The notes under the pieces are model-generated. The model saw only the letters and a program-made list of their open reading frames with translations. It searched no databases and had not been told where the DNA came from. A stretch of DNA of 64,000 bases from Ustulina deusta (taxonomy: Eukaryota > Ascomycota > Sordariomycetes > Xylariales > Xylariaceae): contig JAJNNX010000001.1 of assembly GCA_023159155.1 (NCBI GenBank), forward strand, positions 1,550,001 to 1,614,000, in the 5' to 3' direction. Shown here piece by piece: positions 1 to 11,425 of the stretch. A program made the position numbers and the translations under genes. How positions within the stretch are numbered: the stretch's first letter is position 1; every line of letters starts with the position of its first letter.

Positions 1-1
1 A

Positions 2-202
2 AGAAAAGGTGGCGACTTTGAAGCCTTGGTATTTGATCCTGAGAACTGTGTTTGGACTAACCCGGATGGGGTCGAGTATGGCTTCTATGATGGCAAATTC
101 ACAGCGGCGAGGGTCTATTGGGGCATGTCACGTCCGTTCCCATATTGGTGGCATTTCGAGAGCGATATGAATAGGGAGCAGAAGCCAGTCCGAAAGTTCT
201 AA
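2..202 (+). CDS. 3' end of an unidentified protein gene (partial)
   Basis: An open frame enters from the left window edge and stops with TAA at 200-202, giving the last 66 residues of a protein. The peptide is rich in aromatic residues: it carries VYWGMSRPFPYWWHFE near the end and closes on a basic tail, PVRKF. It reads like real protein in composition and has no in-frame stop. I do not recognise the family, and no start, signal peptide or catalytic motif can be seen because the rest lies outside the window. It could be the last exon of a spliced gene. The 1.6 kb downstream has no convincing gene, so this is probably the true C-terminus. Confidence 0.5.
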   Translation, partial: RKGGDFEALVFDPENCVWTNPDGVEYGFYDGKFTAARVYWGMSRPFPYWWHFESDMNREQKPVRKF

Positions 203-1793
203 GTAGTACAGCCCCGTTTCTATTGTTTTCCCTAGTTCAACGTAGATAGTAGAATCTGCTATCGATCTATCACTATTGTCAAGCAAGGCGGTATTCTATT
301 ACGGCCATGGGCGTTGAGGTCTATGACCGTTTTATCACACTACGTGATGTATTTGACTGTAGATTATTTCTTTAACCGCATATTGTGACAATGCTAGAAC
401 CTGCTCTACATCACCTGAGAGGTAGAGGCAGCCACGTCGGGGGATATTGATTTGCAGGTAACAATAAGCGAGTCAACTAAGGTATTCGTTAGGGAGGCTT
501 AAGGGAGCTCCCACTACAGAGTGAAGATAGAAGTTCACACTGTCGTCAGTTCATTGAGGTAGGGGTCAATAAGTGTGTAAGATTGATAGCTAAAGAACTA
601 AACTAAGAGAGTGACTAGATACAGGAGATTCATTCATTATATAGACATAGGAAATGAGGGCTTAGGAGAAAACATAGTGATCTAAGTGATCTGGATGATC
701 TGTTGGATTTAACAGATCCGATAGATCCAATGACGGTGCTTCATAAGGACATAGTCCGCCAATTCAATTTTTTAATTTTATTTTTTATTTTTCGTACCCT
801 ACTTACCGTTTTCGGCTTTCCTCTCAATATTGTTGTACGATTATATGTAAGTAAACTTGTGCCGAACGTGTTATATATTATATTTATATTATATTCTACG
901 TAGCTAACTGCTTAATTATTTTATTAAAGTAGAAATTGCTGTATTATTTAAATTAAAATCTAAAAATTGAATTGGCGGACTCTGTCCTAATGGACCTCCA
1001 CATCCATTAGATCCATGTCACGTGACCTCTCATCTTTTAGGGGGTCATGTTTCCATTTTGGGTCTTGTCCTGTTGGGTCACCCTGGGTGGTCTTCGTTTT
1101 GTAACAGGTGAATTATAGCACAATAACCATGAATTAATAAGCCTTTTAGCCGGATTTTTTTGTACAAGTAACGATTAATAGAAAAGCTAACTCCTAAATC
1201 CAACCGGACACTACAGCCTTGATCCTATCCACCAAGCATAGAATTAGAGGAAGCGGACTGCTGCGTTTTATAGTTATGGAATGAGTGCCATTATTTTTTT
1301 CTTGTTTTATTTAAAGAGGTTGAGCTAACTAAATACCTTGGTACTTTAATATACTCCAACTAAGACGAGTGCTGGGTAGATCCCTTTAGAACTGCAGCGA
1401 TGCTACGATGTTCGAGTTTAAGCCAATACAAAGCTACCATGCATGCCACCCCCTACCGTAAGTATGCAGTTGCAACCCACTAAGACTCGTATCCAATAGT
1501 TCCATTGGGGGCGAGGCGTGGCATTTATTTCACTATGGTCTTGAATTTTCGGTATCATTTCTCTAGGACTTTCTTAAAGTATAAACGTGCTATTATCATT
1601 CATAGGAGGCCTCGAGGGGCAGTTATAAGAGCAGGTCTCCTTCAGAAGTGTATAACCATTTATTTCTTAATTACTATTCAGCAAGACCAGATGAAATGGA
1701 CTCTACTTATACGTGAAACTCACTCCATTTTGCCCATTTCACCGTTTTTTCCTCGTTGGGTACTCGCTGCTCGCTCGGACACCCGTCTTTAGC
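203..1793. other. Intergenic, AT-rich, containing an inverted-repeat element
   Basis: No frame here looks like a gene; the short open stretches are AT-rich and lack splice logic. The one clear structure is the inverted-repeat element annotated separately at 743-991. A palindromic CACGTG lies just right of it, near 1019-1024. Confidence 0.6.
743..991. mobile_element. MITE-like element with about 38-bp terminal inverted repeats
   Basis: The left arm (743-780) contains the core AGTCCGCCAATTCAATTTTT. The right arm (954-991) carries the same core in reverse complement, TTGAATTGGCGGACT, and the match extends to both arm ends with about four mismatches over 38 bp. The roughly 170 bp between the arms is AT-rich and holds no transposase. 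A possible TA target duplication sits at the outer edges (TA at 744-745 and 988-989) but is off by one base against perfect symmetry. Size, inverted repeats and lack of coding capacity fit a non-autonomous DNA transposon. I cannot assign a superfamily. Confidence 0.55.
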
Positions 1794-3001
1794 ATGTCAG
1801 GTAACCCCTCACCACCAGAGTATATTGGATGGCGACTTGAAATTTTCGTTGGCATTTTCACTGCTCTTCAAGTCATTATCGTCTATTTGCGTTTCTATGC
1901 ACGATCTCTCACCGCGAGTCCATACGGATTAAACGACTGGCTGGTGTTAGCCGCTCTATTCAGCCAGCTAGTACCATAGTGATAGGTTAGTAATCGCTGT
2001 TAAAGATTGTCCGAAATGGTATTAAAACTATGTAATAGGAAACATCAAGCAAGGCGCTGTTGGATATCATACTGAGTATCTAGAGCAAACCAACCCAGCA
2101 GCTGTCACCTTATTCTTGAAATATCTCGTGGCTGTCTCAATTTGGTACGTTGCGACAATAGGGATCTCAAAATTATCGATCTGCATGCTATATAGGCGTC
2201 TATTCCCGCAGCGCTCCGTGTTCGTTATACTGTGCATTACTGTCGGCATCCTGATAGGCACAAGTATCGCTGGGGTCTTTGCAGGTTTCCTCGCCTGCAG
2301 ACCTTTCTGGACGAATTGGGGCCCGCCATCCATACAAAAGACTCATTGCATAGATAAACAGCCACTATTTGTATGGAGCACCCTGCCCAATATTATTACA
2401 GACGTCATCATGCTCGCTATACCGCTTCCTCTCGTGTGGAGATTGCAAGCTTCCACAAGTCTCAAGATAGCATTAACATTCACATTCCTTATCGGTAGTA
2501 TGTGAGTACTTACCCGATTGAACTCTCCTTCTTTACTTCTGAGCTTACAAAATGAACAGCGGCCTTGTAGCATCAATACTACGATTGATGGTATTCTATC
2601 GTACCAACGCTTTTGTTGATGCTACGTACCATGCAGTGGAACTACAAATTTGGACATTAGCGGAACCTGGCATTTACCTTATCTCGGCATGTCTACTTGT
2701 GTATCGTCCGTTACTGGAGAAGGTTCATGTAGGCGTCTCTCTACTTCGAAGCAAGGTAGCTACATCGACGGCAAGCCGCTCCAGATCCGATAACTACGAG
2801 CTAGGCCGAGCGCGATACAGTAGACAGCATGATGACAGCCAATCAAACAGGACGGGCGTCTTTAATCAGGTTTGGGATCGGGATAACACCCAGTTCATCG
2901 GAGACCCAACGAGTCCCTACCCTAATTTTCATCAAGTCGACGATGATGTCGCCGGAATTACGCGGACTACAGTCATTCAACAGTCATGGCATCAGGCCTA
3001 G
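1794..3001 (+). CDS. Fungal rhodopsin-domain integral membrane protein, possibly damaged
   Basis: Modelled as join(1794..1970, 2050..2501, 2560..3001), 356 aa. The N-terminus (MSGNPSPPEY) leads into a hydrophobic helix and the segment LNDWLVLAALF, followed by VGYH, a helix ending SKLSICMLYRRLF, the CRPFWTNWG loop, and ITDVIMLAIPLPLVWRLQ. This is the layout of the fungal seven-helix rhodopsin-domain family found in PTH11-like and other Pezizomycotina membrane proteins. The 2502-2559 intron is clean (GTGAGT...AACAG). The first intron is doubtful: family members normally have a second helix between VLAALF and VGYH. Here the bases from 1971 to 2025 carry stops in the reading frame, so the model skips most of that helix. 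The tail is hydrophilic and probably cytosolic. Either the first junction is wrong or the gene is decaying. Ligand unknown. Confidence 0.7.
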
Positions 3002-4685
3002 TGAAGCTAGCCATGTTGATAATTCTCAGCTGGGGCAGTGGTGGTTTCAGGTAGAAAATCAACAGGGGATATAATCTGTTTTAATGATGAAGCTTTGGGA
3101 TCTGAGAATCCCCATCTGCTACAAGGCTTGGGGTCGTAACGTTGATTTAGAGCATCATGGTCTCATCCCATCGGGTGGTGCGGCAGTGCGGCTAATCAAC
3201 TTTAGTACATACCTAGATACTCGAGTACTATTTATCAAAAATTAGATAAGCCTTGTGAAGTCAGAGACATAATCGGCCATATTTTTGACCATTTATGTTG
3301 ATCGGTTTCTCACCTCCAACAATTCTTGGCCACTAGCAGTGTTCGGGTGTGTTTCACCACCTATTATACCATTAAATTTTAGAATTAGAGCCAATCAGGC
3401 TGTCTTTTTATACGATGTGGAACTCTTAACCTCTGGCTCGCCTGTGTCTAGGTAATCAAGCTGCGCTACCCGGTCAGTGATGATACCCAGTCCCACGGAG
3501 GTATGGAGTAGTTAATCAATCATGGAAATGAACCAGTTCACTCTCCAGACGCGATCTCCAGTAGCGTATTTAGATGATCTCAAGTTCCAAGTTCTAGTTA
3601 CAAGAGAAGTATTCTTCTAAACTTATTTATGTGGGTGATCTTCTAGACTATGGTTGAACCGGTCTATTTTCTCCGTGACACCGGGCACCGAACAACGGTC
3701 CTGTATCATGATGAATGGAAAATTGAAATCTGAGGGATCCAGTCGGTACACTCCATTCTATGACTGTCTCTTGACAGCCACTTAGGGGGGCGGATGTAGC
3801 CAGCGGGGCATGCCAAGATTCAAGATTCACGCCATGGAAGCAATGAATATTATCCCAGGACGAGGAATCATTTTTGCTAGGACTTGGACTCTGTTGGTAT
3901 GTTCAATGTAAGCGGCGAGCCGTTGCTCATGCACTCCTCCTCGCTTATAATGAATGCACTACACCCTGAAAGCTTCAGGTTATTGGTTGCCTATGTTTTG
4001 CTATAGCGTTTTGGGGTCCGGAAACTTAGGCAGGCAGGCAGGCAAGTATGCAACAGCTCGTTGTTCACGAGAATATGCCCTAGATAAATGTTAAAGCGGC
4101 AATGAACAAGGCTAGGCCTCTAAAGCTTAGATCCTATAATAGCGTGGATGGGCAAATGACCGGCTCAGAATATTAGATGCTGAGTGGAAATGTTTCTGCC
4201 TGTAGCTGTTGTGGCTGATGAATGGTATTGCCACCAAGACCCTTATCTATAGAGGAGACTATACTTTTAGCTATCACAACGAATACATCATCACTTTTCT
4301 CCTCCACGTTTTTAGTGCTTCACTGTCGGTCTGTAGCTGTCGGTCCGTCGGTCTGGATGCCAAGGATGCGCTAGACCCGATTAGGTCGCTGCACTTTCCT
4401 AGGTATTTGGTCCATAGGAATTTTCCAAAAGGCATAGAGGTATATCAAGTAGCATTACTTAAAATAAGACAAGCTATGCCAACCGCTCTATATCCTTTTA
4501 AAATAGTTCCTCAAGTAGATCTAAAGCGCCGAAGCCAAAACAGAGCAACAGGCGGCTAACAGCTAAGGCAACCGGGGGTAGCGCTGAGGAACCGGGGTTT
4601 TAGTCAGCGCAGACGCCCGCGCCGCTGTTTATCATTTTGCCTAGAAAAACGATTCTCTGGGATCGAGTGCGTGGGATTTCTCACA
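3002..4685. other. Intergenic, no gene seen
   Basis: No coding stretch with plausible start, codon use and splice sites. A short AGGC tandem run lies near 4029-4043. A stretch near 3408-3475, read on the minus strand, vaguely resembles a tRNA but does not fold; see the rejected list. Confidence 0.5.
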
Positions 4686-6901
4686 ATGAATCTTTTCCTC
4701 CTCTACGCTCTATGTACACATCTGTGCCTCGCTCAGTAAGTCGGCCTTGGGGTCCCAAAGCGAGCCTCCATACTAAAGACCCCCAGACGCCCGAGTTCTG
4801 GGTCGACTTGGCCAGTCAACCCTAAGCAGAACATCTTCGCGCCAAACGGCCCACAGTACCCGGCGAGCGGGCCGGTCGCCGGTTCTACCTACGACTATGT
4901 CGTCGTGGGATCCGGACCTGGTGGCGCTCCACTCGCAGCCAGACTCGCCCAGTCGGGGTACAGTGTGTTGCTGGTAGATGCAGGCGAGGACCACGGCGCA
5001 GAGCGTCAAGTCCAGGTACCCGCCCTGCATCCCTTCGCCTCAGAGTATAACCCTATCCGATGGAATTACTTCGTCCACCACTATGCAGACGACTCGCAGG
5101 CTATCAGGGATTCCAAAATGGCTTATTTAACGCCTGGTGGCGACTATTATGTCGGTTTGTACCCGCCCGAAGCGTCCCAGAGACTCGGGGTTTTGTACCC
5201 TCGCACGGCGGCACTCGGCGGCTGTTCCCAGCATAACGCATATATAACCATCTTGCCAAACTATGGCGACTGGGATTATATCTCTAAGATAACCGGGGAC
5301 AGTTCTTGGGAGAGTGCGAATATGAGAAGGTATTTCGAGAAGCTGGAAGCGGTGCGATACCTACCGAACAGTGTCACGGGCCATGGATTTTCGGGATGGC
5401 TGCAGACGCGACTGACCCCACTGATTCTAGTTCTTGAAGATCTGAAGGTGTTGTCTTTAGTTATCGCCGCGGCTACGGCCATGGGCCAGGATCTTGCTGG
5501 GAAAGTGATCAACACTGTAACTGGCTTACTTGAGGTGAGAATGCTTTATATTTGCCAATCTCCACACGTTAGGTAATACGTGGGCTCCTATTCTACATGT
5601 TAAACAACCTGCTTCGGGTATAGATTCTCACTCTTGATGTAAACAACGATTCTCCCGATCGTGACGATGCCGAGTTACTGTATCAAATCCCGATATCTGT
5701 CGACGAAGTGTACTCTCGCTCTTCACCTCGAGGGCGAGTACTCGACGTTGCGAATGCTCTCAACCCCGATGGCAGCAAGAAATACAAACTAGACATCGCG
5801 CTGAATACGCTCGTAACTAAAGTGATTTTCGATGTCGCACAAGGTGTTCAACCCACAGCAGTTGGCATCGAATACTTGGTGGGGAAGAGCCTCTACCGTG
5901 CTGATCCGCGAGCAACGGCAGGAGATACAGGTATACCAGGAACTGTATACGCGGCTCGGGAAGTGATACTGTCCGCTGGGTCTTTCAACACACCGCAGCT
6001 CCTCAAACTAAGCGGCATAGGCCCAGCCGCCGAACTCGCATCCTTTGGCATCCCGTTGGTTGTCGATTTACCCGGGGTTGGAGGCAACATGCAAGACCGA
6101 TACGAAGTCGGAGTCGTTGGCAAAGCGCCGTCGAACTTCTCTCTCCTGGCGCACTGTACATTTCTAGAGGGTTCCGAATCTGAAACTGATCCATGTTATG
6201 AGCAATGGGCCTCCCCGCTCCTGGTCGACGGACTGAAAGGCACATACACAACGAACGGGATTGCGTTTGGGTGGATCCATCACTCCTCCGTGGCCGGGCA
6301 GGGCGCAGATCCGGATTTGTTCGTGGGCGGTGCGCCGGCGTTCTTCGACGGCTATTATCCGGGCTATTCAGTCCACGCGACGAACGATCACAGCATATGG
6401 ACCTGGCTTACACTCAAGGCGCACTCGCGGAACCATGCCGGAACAGTGAACCTGACGTCTGCGAACCCCCGAGATACGCCGCGGATTACATTCCACTCTT
6501 TCGGCGAAGGCGTCGACGAGGCAGGTGGAGATTTGGACGTGCAGGCTGTCCTTGAAGGTATGCAATACGGGATGCGCGCCTTCGATGCTCTCATCCCGCT
6601 CGATGGAGGCTTTGAGCGCGTGTGGCCTCCGCTCAATATCACTACCGAACAAGAACTGAAGCAATTCATTCGTGATGAGGCATGGGGCCACCACGCTAGC
6701 TGCACGGCGCCAATAGGCGCAGACGACGACCCATTCGCCGTGCTTGATGGCGAGTTTCGCGTGCGCGGCGCAAATGGTCTGCGCGTCGTCGATGCGTCGG
6801 TCTTCCCGAAGATACCAGGCACGTATATTGCGTTGCCTATTTACATGATCAGTGAAAAGGCGGCGGATGTTATAATCGCCGCCGCTGAGCACTCCCGCTG
6901 A
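4686..6901 (+). CDS. Secreted GMC (glucose-methanol-choline) oxidoreductase
   Basis: Modelled as join(4686..4735, 4787..5534, 5624..6901), 691 aa, a normal length for the family. Exon 1 encodes only a hydrophobic signal peptide (MNLFLLYALCTHLCLAQ). The 51-bp first intron has donor GTAAGT and a TACTAA branch site. Residues about 53-63 are YVVVGSGPGGA, the FAD-binding dinucleotide fold. The middle contains LSGIGPAAEL and LPGVGGNMQDR, typical GMC signatures. The C-terminus has WGHHASCTAPIG (His near 622-623, the expected catalytic base region) and GLRVVDASVFPKIPGTYIA. The usual second catalytic His/Asn near the end is not obvious, so the exact chemistry is open. Family knowledge suggests FAD-dependent oxidation of an alcohol outside the cell or in the secretory route. 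The substrate cannot be read from sequence. There is no neighbouring pathway gene. Confidence 0.93.
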
Positions 6902-7189
6902 TATTCACCTGCATCTATGACTACCACTGAAGCATGATGTGGAGGCTGTGTGGAGCTGTTTATGCCATGTCTCTTCCACGGCCTTAACTTAGAAGTGTTG
7001 GCTCGTCTTAAATATAGCATATCGATGGATCATACGTATAGCGCAAAGGTTACTAGAGCAGGAGTTATCGAGGCTTGCTATCTAATTCAGATGATGATTG
7101 AATATAACATAACATCATCTCCTGGTTGCCTCCATAGCCCAACAATGTTCCAATTATTCGTATCGCCCATACCTTCATCAGATACATGA

Positions 7190-7373
7190 AAATACTGAGA
7201 TCTAGAAGCAGCCGGACGGTTCCCAAACGGTTCTTCCTCGCATTGGATGCTACCCAAAAAGGGTAACATCCATTGCCGCTGGGTAGGCTAGGGCTCACTC
7301 CCTGACTCAGGAGAATATTCATTGTCCCCTGTTGACCGGCTCTGATGGCGGTTGATAGAAGTAGGTATTTCAC
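7190..7373 (-). pseudogene. Ankyrin-repeat fragment
   Basis: On the minus strand, from 7373 downwards, the frame reads LLLSTAIRAGQQGTMNILL, then a Pro/Gly/Asn turn, PFWVASNARKN, and LGTVRLLLDL. These are the helix-turn-helix elements of about two ankyrin repeats. No start codon, upstream exon or partner domain can be found. The frame carries a TGA just upstream and degrades into unrelated sequence below 7190. I read it as a remnant of a large ankyrin protein, a class often near-identical and unstable in fungal genomes. Confidence 0.5.
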
Positions 7374-7638
7374 TCTTCTTGGATCACAATCGTCGGGGGA
7401 ACCTCAATAACGAACGTGGGATTGCAGTTGCGCGCTGCCCAGTGTGCCTGCTTTTGCGGTTGTGAAAACATCCATGATGTACGTATATAATAGCAGCAGA
7501 CGGTCAAGTGCCCGACTTGACTATGTTCTGCTTTTCCTAGATAGTAGTGTGAGGGTATCGTGCTGCAGTTCCGTTCCGTGACACGACGTCTCTACCTCAG
7601 GGCCGTATAACGATGAACAGGGAGAAAGGGCGATTTAT

Positions 7639-7833
7639 GTGACATCCGGCCTTGTTGATCTCCAAAGACAGATAGTCGCGGAGAAAGTAGATCGGGGCGT
7701 CAATATCGACAAAACCAGTGACGGCTCCGACAACGACACTCCAGTGATGGCTGCCATCACGCAATTCGGATATCCCAAGGTCATTAACCTTCTCCTTAGT
7801 GCCAATGCGTCCTTAGATAAGCCCAACAATGAC
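7639..7833 (+). pseudogene. Second ankyrin-repeat fragment, opposite strand
   Basis: The plus-strand frame from about 7639 reads GLVDLQRQIVAEKVDRGVNI, then NDTPVMAAITQFGYPKVINL and LLSANASLDKPN. The last part matches the ankyrin consensus (TPL..A...G...V..LL..GA). The frame then drifts into non-repeat sequence and ends at 8049. No intact gene can be assembled. Its orientation is opposite to the fragment at 7190-7373, which implies an inversion or two independent relics. Confidence 0.45.
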
Positions 7834-9792
7834 CAGATGCTTCAAGCAGACCACCCTTTAGGGAACCCTCGCATATATTTTCTACGAGTATCAGAGCAAT
7901 ACCATAGTTCGTCTCGCAACGGTGTTTCATTAAACTCCATGAAAATGACAATACTTCTTCAATCTCTCGCTCACTCGCGTATGCCGAGACAATGTTGCAG
8001 ATACAAGACTCCCAGGTTTCAAAAGTTGTCTATCTCTCTCCAGATGTAGACGGCCGAGGCGAACGTTTAAGGCGTTTCCATGACAGGGCGGGAAGCACAG
8101 TTTGGCTTGTGATAGATCTAATTGACGTTTTGTCGAAAACCTTCAATGCCTGCGATAGAGTCAAGACTGAGAGTGTTTCCAAGACGACAACGCGTTCGAC
8201 AAGGACACGATACCACCATATTCATGTCTTGCCGCCGTCGCAAAGCCCGTTAAGGAGACGAGGGGCCAGCTTCAGACCTAGCAGCGTCTAGAAAAGATGT
8301 GCAATAACGTTTCTCGTGAGGTATGGTTGTTGTGTCCCGCACAACTGGGTTTCATTGGTTCCGAAGTTTTCGGACACGCTCGGGTATCTCTAAGCTAATG
8401 TGACTGAGGCTCTAGCTTGAAGCATATATTGCACCTGAGGATCGAAATGTTACAATGATTCAAGTCCCCCGAACTAATGAGAGCCCGAAAGCCACCACAT
8501 CCCTCGCATTGTGGGTGTTGGTTACGCATTTGTACAAATGTTAGGCTGCGAAACGCGCTAATTCATCTCTGCCAGCTCGTCCCTCCTCTAGCAGTAACCT
8601 CGACCTTGTATAGTATGCAAGATAAGGTGTTGCCTTGGGAAGTCGGCACGAGTAGTTGGGGCTTGACATTAGGCTTCTTCTATCTATTGCTTGGTTTGGT
8701 TCTATGGGTTCTTTTGAAGCGATCTGATATGAAGAGAGATCAGACTCTCCGGGGCAAGCGTGTACGTAGCAAAGCGAAAGCTCATTATATGTCATGGAAG
8801 ATTTGGCTCTGGCCTCAGTGCGTGAGCCTATATACCAGCTTTAACACCAGTCACTCGGTGGCTTTCGGAAGTGGCGGCAGATCTGTTGATGTTGACGAAA
8901 CTGAGCTGAGCGGCCGTGATGCCCAGCCTCAACTGACTGGCTTCCTGTCATACCACAACAAGGCGCGAAGCAGATAATAGATTTATCCCGTTTCTATTCA
9001 AGATATGTAAATTTATTATCCCTACGAGCCCCGTAGCTGCGTGAAATAACGTCGTAAGTTACTCAGATACCGAACGTGATGAATGCTCGGAGCAGCCCCT
9101 ACCAACTGAGTCGTTTCCACTGCATGCTAGACTTAGAGAGGCGCCGTAACGAGGTGGATTCGCCGAGAAACGACGTTGATCATCACGTTGACTATGTTTT
9201 TCCGCTTAGGCCGTTCATCTCGCCTGCCAAGGACACTGAGGCTGTGGCAAACCAAAAAAAACCCACCAATTGCAAAATAGTGTCCGCGACGAAAGAATCT
9301 CAACCTCGCGCGTCTCCGACGGGCGTTCGCAATGATCTTGCACGGCGAGTTAGAGGAACTCTTTGTCGAAGAGGGGAGTACATGCGGATCTTGGTAGTCG
9401 CCGATAAAGCGATAATATCCTAGTCTTGCCCAGTTCCATGACCGGTGACCCAACGGGAAAACACATCCCCAAGAAACTCTTGTGGAGTCGAACATATTTT
9501 TCCACCCATTAGATTATAAGCGGATGCGGTCTCGTGTCAGTACATTGTACCACGACCTCTACCAATACGGCATATTAATGTTATTGAACCGTGCTAGCCA
9601 AGAAGTGCCAAGAACAAACGGTACTTGGAGCATTGATCCCATTCCATATACATCTCTTCTCCAAAGCAAAATGTTCACCCGCAGTACGCCGAGCAGCTTG
9701 GCGACGGCTCGGAATGGGATATATGAGAGCCCCAAAATACGGGTAACGCGTTACCATTGTTCTCTCCTCTGAGCTGCAAATCTATCGCAATT

Positions 9793-11134
9793 ATGAAGTG
9801 TCTTCTACTAGCACTCGGGGCCGGGGTGGCCGTTGCCACCCCCTTAGCCACCATGGCCGATTCCTTCATCAAGCGCGGGGTGCCTTCGAGTATTAACTAT
9901 AGCCAGATGGTGCTCTACACCGGGTTCGAACTGGCGTATAACATCACAGGCGATGAGAAGTACGCCTCGTGGTACCGTGGCCAGATCGACAAGCTCGTGC
10001 TTAGCGACGGCACAATCCAGGATTGGGACTACGACTATTACTCGCTCGACAACTACCGCATGGGCAATAACCTTCTGTACTGGTACGAGAAAACGGGCGA
10101 GGGGAAGTACAAGAGCGCCGCGTCCATCATCCGTCAACAACTCAATCGGCACCCGAGGACGGCCACCGGGGGCTTCTGGCACCGCGACCCGACCTATCCC
10201 AACCAGATGTGGCTCGATGGCAGTAAGTAATTCTCTGAGTCTTTTTTTTTTTTTTTTTTTTTTTTTTTTGGTTCTCGCGACTTTCAGGGTATTCAAAGTC
10301 CCTGTCAGGTCAAGGTCATGTCTAGAAGTTCTCACAGTGTCGAAGCGCGCCCCTCAAAGTGGTAATCATTGACCACAAGGGTTGTAGTTTTCATGGCGGA
10401 CTCGTTCTACGCCAAGTGGACGAAGTCCTTCGATGAGCAGAACACGACGGCGTGGGACGACATCGCCCTTCAATACGACACTATTGAAGCTCATACGCGG
10501 AATGCAACGTCCGGTCTCATGGTGCACGGATACGACGAGAGCAAAGTGGCAGTGTGGGCGGACCCGGTGACGGGCGGGGCGCCGTTGGTATGGAATAGAG
10601 CCGACGGCTGGTATTTCATGTCGCTCCTGGAGGTGATCCAAGTCTGGCCCCAGACACACCCGGCACGAGAGAGGCTGATTGGCTATTTCACGACCCTCGC
10701 CACCGCGCTGCTGGAGACACAGGACGAGTCGGGTGGCTGGTGGTTGGTCATGAGCGAGCAGTATGTAGGCGCGAAGGGCAACTACATCGAGAGCAGTGGA
10801 TCGGCCATGTTCACGTACGGCTTCCTAAAGGGTATCAAGCTGGGGTTGCTGGATAGTGATCAATATCTCGCGCCCGCACAGAAAGGTTACGACCTGCTGG
10901 TTAACGAGTTCGTCGTTGAGAACGACGACGGAACCGTAGACTGGGAAGGAACAGTTGAAGTTGGCTCGCTAGGCAGCAATGCCACATTCGAGGTGAGTCT
11001 TACTGCACAGGTTTTACAGAGAGGACGAGAAGACTGACATTCTGCAGTACTATATTTCTGTGCCTACAGATGCCAACGACTACAAAGGCGCCGGACCCTT
11101 CATGTATGCGTCTTACGAGATAGAGACATTGTAA
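9793..11134 (+). CDS. GH105 unsaturated glucuronyl/rhamnogalacturonyl hydrolase
   Basis: Modelled as join(9793..10222, 10388..10992, 11048..11134), 373 aa, the usual GH105 length. A signal peptide (MKCLLLALGAGVAVATPLA) suggests secretion. Conserved features include DNYRMGNNLLYWYEKTGE, the HPRTATGGFWHR loop and YPNQMWLDG with Asp near residue 142, matching the position of the catalytic Asp of bacterial YteR. Later come MADSFYAKW, RADGWYFMSLLEV and the closing KGAGPFMYASYEIETL. Family knowledge: these (alpha/alpha)6-barrel enzymes remove unsaturated uronic acids from the ends of oligosaccharides left by polysaccharide lyases, mainly from pectin. Intron 1 (165 bp) contains a run of 28 T, longer than the other introns here. 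No lyase or sugar transporter gene is adjacent, so the substrate is inferred only. Confidence 0.93.
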
Positions 11135-11425
11135 CGCTAGCAGCTCTAGCTCCCAATGATGATAAATGCCATCTCGATGCCGTGTGATTACTTAGCACCA
11201 CCGTGGTCTTCTTTAACAACTCCCATGATGGTCGATTGCCCGATCTCGGGATGACCTAGCGAGCCGCCTAAATAGAGGCAAGGTTCAAGGTAAGAAGTCA
11301 ATATCATCATTCGTTTCTTAACTACCCCTAATACATCATGGCTACCCTTATCTATCTCGGAAATCTCGACGCATCACCCCCATAACCTACGCGACTGTAA
11401 AGTCCCGCCGGATCATAGCGTCTTT

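Larger units (their letters stand above)
6902..9792. other. Gene-poor stretch with degenerate coding relics
   Basis: This 2.9-kb gap has no intact gene. It contains ankyrin-like fragments on both strands (annotated separately). A 166-codon open frame at 8477-8977 (+) has one strong hydrophobic helix (WGLTLGFFYLLLGLVLWVLL) and a basic flank but no recognisable domain. Open frames overlap on both strands at about 9076-9495 without evidence for either. It looks like a graveyard of decayed accessory genes. Confidence 0.5.

Noticed and set aside
703..903. 66-codon frame
   Set aside because: Lies mostly inside the inverted-repeat element and is composed of AT-rich hydrophobic codons.
3408..3475. 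tRNA gene on the minus strand
   Set aside because: GTAGCGCAGC and GGTTAAGAGTTCC recall A and B boxes, but arms and anticodon stem do not fold.
8477..8977. 166-aa membrane protein gene
   Set aside because: One hydrophobic helix only, no family and no splice or start support. Noted in the intergenic entry instead.
9076..9495. Overlapping frames of about 115-120 codons on both strands
   Set aside because: Neither has a domain or plausible neighbours, and mutual overlap makes both unlikely.
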